Positions 6,081 through 6,924 of a DNA stretch of 6,924 bases are shown one piece after another. A model generated the notes under the pieces. That model was not told the DNA's origin and did not search any database. It saw only the letters and a list, made by a program, of their open reading frames with translations. The translations under genes and the position numbers were made by a program. This DNA is from Negativicutes bacterium (GTDB lineage: Bacteria > Bacillota_C > Negativicutes > Acidaminococcales > Acidaminococcaceae). The stretch's first letter is position 1. Each line of letters starts with the position of its first letter. The stretch covers positions 1-6,924 of the forward strand of contig RZYP01000105.1 in NCBI GenBank assembly GCA_009930275.1. Direction: 5' to 3'.

Positions 6081-6641
6081 TCACATTGGGCCTATAGATT
6101 CATATATTTCGGTAGTGGGTCCAGTCAAGATGTGTGTTCTTGCCGCATCAGAATAAGTATAAGTGACAAACTTATTATACCAAATCGTAGGTAATCCCGG
6201 ACCGTATTCAAGTGTGGCATAATAACGATAAGTTCTAAAGTAGATATCAGAATAAATATTTGATCCCAATGCAGTATAAATTGCACTAGCTACTGTCGTC
6301 GCAGCTGAAACCCCGAGACCAGTGTTTGCAACTATCAGCGCCGCAATAGTTGCGACTGTTAATACAACTCCGTTTTGAGAGTAATCATCATATCCTGCAT
6401 ACCAATACGGTGTGTAGTGATGATATGATATCTCGATTGCTTCCACTTGAAATTGAGGTATTTGTATAACCGGTTTGGCACTTTTCCCTTTAAGTACAGT
6501 AGAAGTTTCGCCATTTATAGCCTCTGCCACAAAACTCCCGTTGCTAAAAGTCTTCTTTATGACGGACGCTGATTCACCATTCTCAATAAAGTTCACTTTC
6601 TCAACAAATACATTGCCAAGATAATATGAGTTTTTTACCAC
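6081..6641 (-). CDS. Glycine/alanine- and tyrosine-rich protein, probably missing its N-terminus
   Basis: The frame gives 186 residues from a GTG at 6639-6641 that directly follows an in-frame TAG, with no proper ribosome binding site. The true beginning was therefore probably lost when the IS-like sequence at 6660-6785 arrived. Residues 1-70 are polar with beta-strand character. Residues 91-127 are a continuous Gly/Ala/Val/Thr-rich hydrophobic stretch (VVLTVATIAALIVANTGLGV and onward). The C-terminus is crowded with tyrosines (DIYFRTYRYYATLEYGPG, then WYNKFVTYTYSDAARTH). The layout recalls secreted Firmicute proteins and large bacteriocin-like precursors that carry an export signal in the missing part. 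I cannot name a family with confidence. The small membrane protein at 5891 follows it on the same strand. Confidence 0.6.
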   Translation of the reverse strand: MVKNSYYLGNVFVEKVNFIENGESASVIKKTFSNGSFVAEAINGETSTVLKGKSAKPVIQIPQFQVEAIEISYHHYTPYWYAGYDDYSQNGVVLTVATIAALIVANTGLGVSAATTVASAIYTALGSNIYSDIYFRTYRYYATLEYGPGLPTIWYNKFVTYTYSDAARTHILTGPTTEIYESIGPM

Positions 6642-6662
6642 CTACTTCGAAATTACACACAC

Positions 6663-6825
6663 TGGTAGCGGCAATGTAAAGTACAGAAAAAATGGCAGTA
6701 CAAGTACATAATAAACGGCAATGAAACTACAGAAAATCCGGCAGGACAAGTGCAGAGATTTCGGCAATGAAAATACAGAGTTGCCGGGGTCTTTTTCTTT
6801 GGTCTGGATGTTACTCTCAGAAGCA
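6663..6825. mobile_element. Stranded end of a second IS21-like element
   Basis: Five tandem units beginning GGCA start at 6670, 6694, 6717, 6740 and 6763 (spacing 24, 23, 23, 23). The consensus is close to GGCAATGAAAATACAGAAAA. Multiple 20-odd-bp direct repeats at an end are characteristic of IS21-family insertion sequences. No transposase gene lies on either side: on the left is the 186-residue gene, and on the right the other IS tip begins. The edges are uncertain. A tip could begin at TG 6663, or, in the other direction, end at CA 6824-6825 right against the next tip. Confidence 0.55.
6670..6785 (+). repeat. Five tandem 23-24 bp direct repeats
   Basis: Each unit keeps GGCA at the start and, about 12 bases later, a TACAGA/TGCAGA/TACATA block, with A-rich linkers. 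The third and fifth units share GGCAATGAAA. The units abut without spacers, so this is not a CRISPR array. They are best read as transposase-binding subrepeats. Confidence 0.85.
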
Positions 6826-6924
6826 TGTGTTTTGTCAATAGACTCTCCCGGAAAAAATCATCAATATATCCCGGGTTTTATCAAATCACTTCCCGGGAAA
6901 AATCATGACTTGGTTTTAGCGGTT
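6826..6924 (-). mobile_element. Insertion-sequence tip, IS21-like; right copy of the 99-bp inverted terminal repeat
   Basis: This is the exact reverse complement of 1-99. Reading rightward the element begins TGTGTTTTGTCAATAGAC, and CCCGG-led subrepeats start at 6847, 6870 and 6892 (spacing 23 and 22). The body of the element lies outside the window. Because the same end appears on both sides in opposite orientation, either two copies of the element flank this segment in inverted orientation, or its two ends are identical over at least 99 bp. The sequence just to the left is the array at 6670-6785. Confidence 0.65.

Noticed and set aside
6670..6785. CRISPR array
   Set aside because: The 23-24 bp units abut each other with no unique spacers, and no cas gene is near.
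6653..6838. A 61-codon minus-strand frame
   Set aside because: It is read entirely through the tandem repeats and the IS tip, and has no protein-like features.
1..6924. Complete linear plasmid or phage genome with inverted terminal repeats
   Set aside because: The left repeat interrupts the coupling protein gene, the repeats have IS-like subrepeats, no replication or terminal-protein gene is present, and the 99-bp length matches an assembler k-mer.

Overview
The window looks like a fragment of a decayed conjugative element from an anaerobic Firmicute, probably class Clostridia. The evidence is the PcfB (DUF3801) plus VirD4-type coupling protein pair, a ParA ATPase encoded on the same strand, strong AGGAGG-type ribosome binding sites and tight ATGA overlaps. 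This gene set is typical of Tn1549/CTn-like integrative conjugative elements. The species cannot be read from the sequence. Both ends are the same 99 bp in opposite orientation. This sequence carries 22-23 bp tandem subrepeats like an IS21-family tip, so the contig most likely stops at two copies of one insertion sequence.

Layout. Positions 1-99 and 6826-6924 are the IS tips. The minus-strand block 84-2275 is pcfB followed by the type IV coupling protein gene, whose last codons and stop come from the left IS tip. Divergent from it, 2391-3930 is an AbiE toxin-antitoxin (abortive infection) operon with a recognisable promoter inside a perfect 16-14-16 palindrome. A second, diverged palindrome of the same geometry lies just after the toxin gene. 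Positions 3932-4929 are a minus-strand partition operon: a 113-residue protein, a ParA cut off after its Walker B strand, and the out-of-frame tail of another gene fused to it by a deletion, followed by a strong terminator.

From about 4950 to 6640 the DNA is visibly more AT-rich. It holds a minus-strand membrane-anchored protein (5082-5636), a perfect 18-bp hairpin (5826-5867), a 57-residue two-helix membrane protein too short for a 60-residue ORF cutoff (5891-6064), and a glycine/alanine- and aromatic-rich protein that has probably lost its N-terminus (6081-6641). Positions 6670-6785 are five tandem 23-24 bp repeats that look like the stranded end of a second, different IS21-like element.

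How it fits together. pcfB and the coupling protein gene are the substrate-recruitment part of a conjugation machine, and parA and its partner are the maintenance part of the same element. AbiE is a defence and stabilisation cargo sitting between them. The coupling protein is interrupted at its C-terminus and parA is truncated, so this copy of the element is probably immobile, while the AbiE operon looks intact. The best candidates for something undescribed are the second AbiE-type operator at the far end of the operon and the small secreted-protein/membrane-protein pair at 5891-6641.
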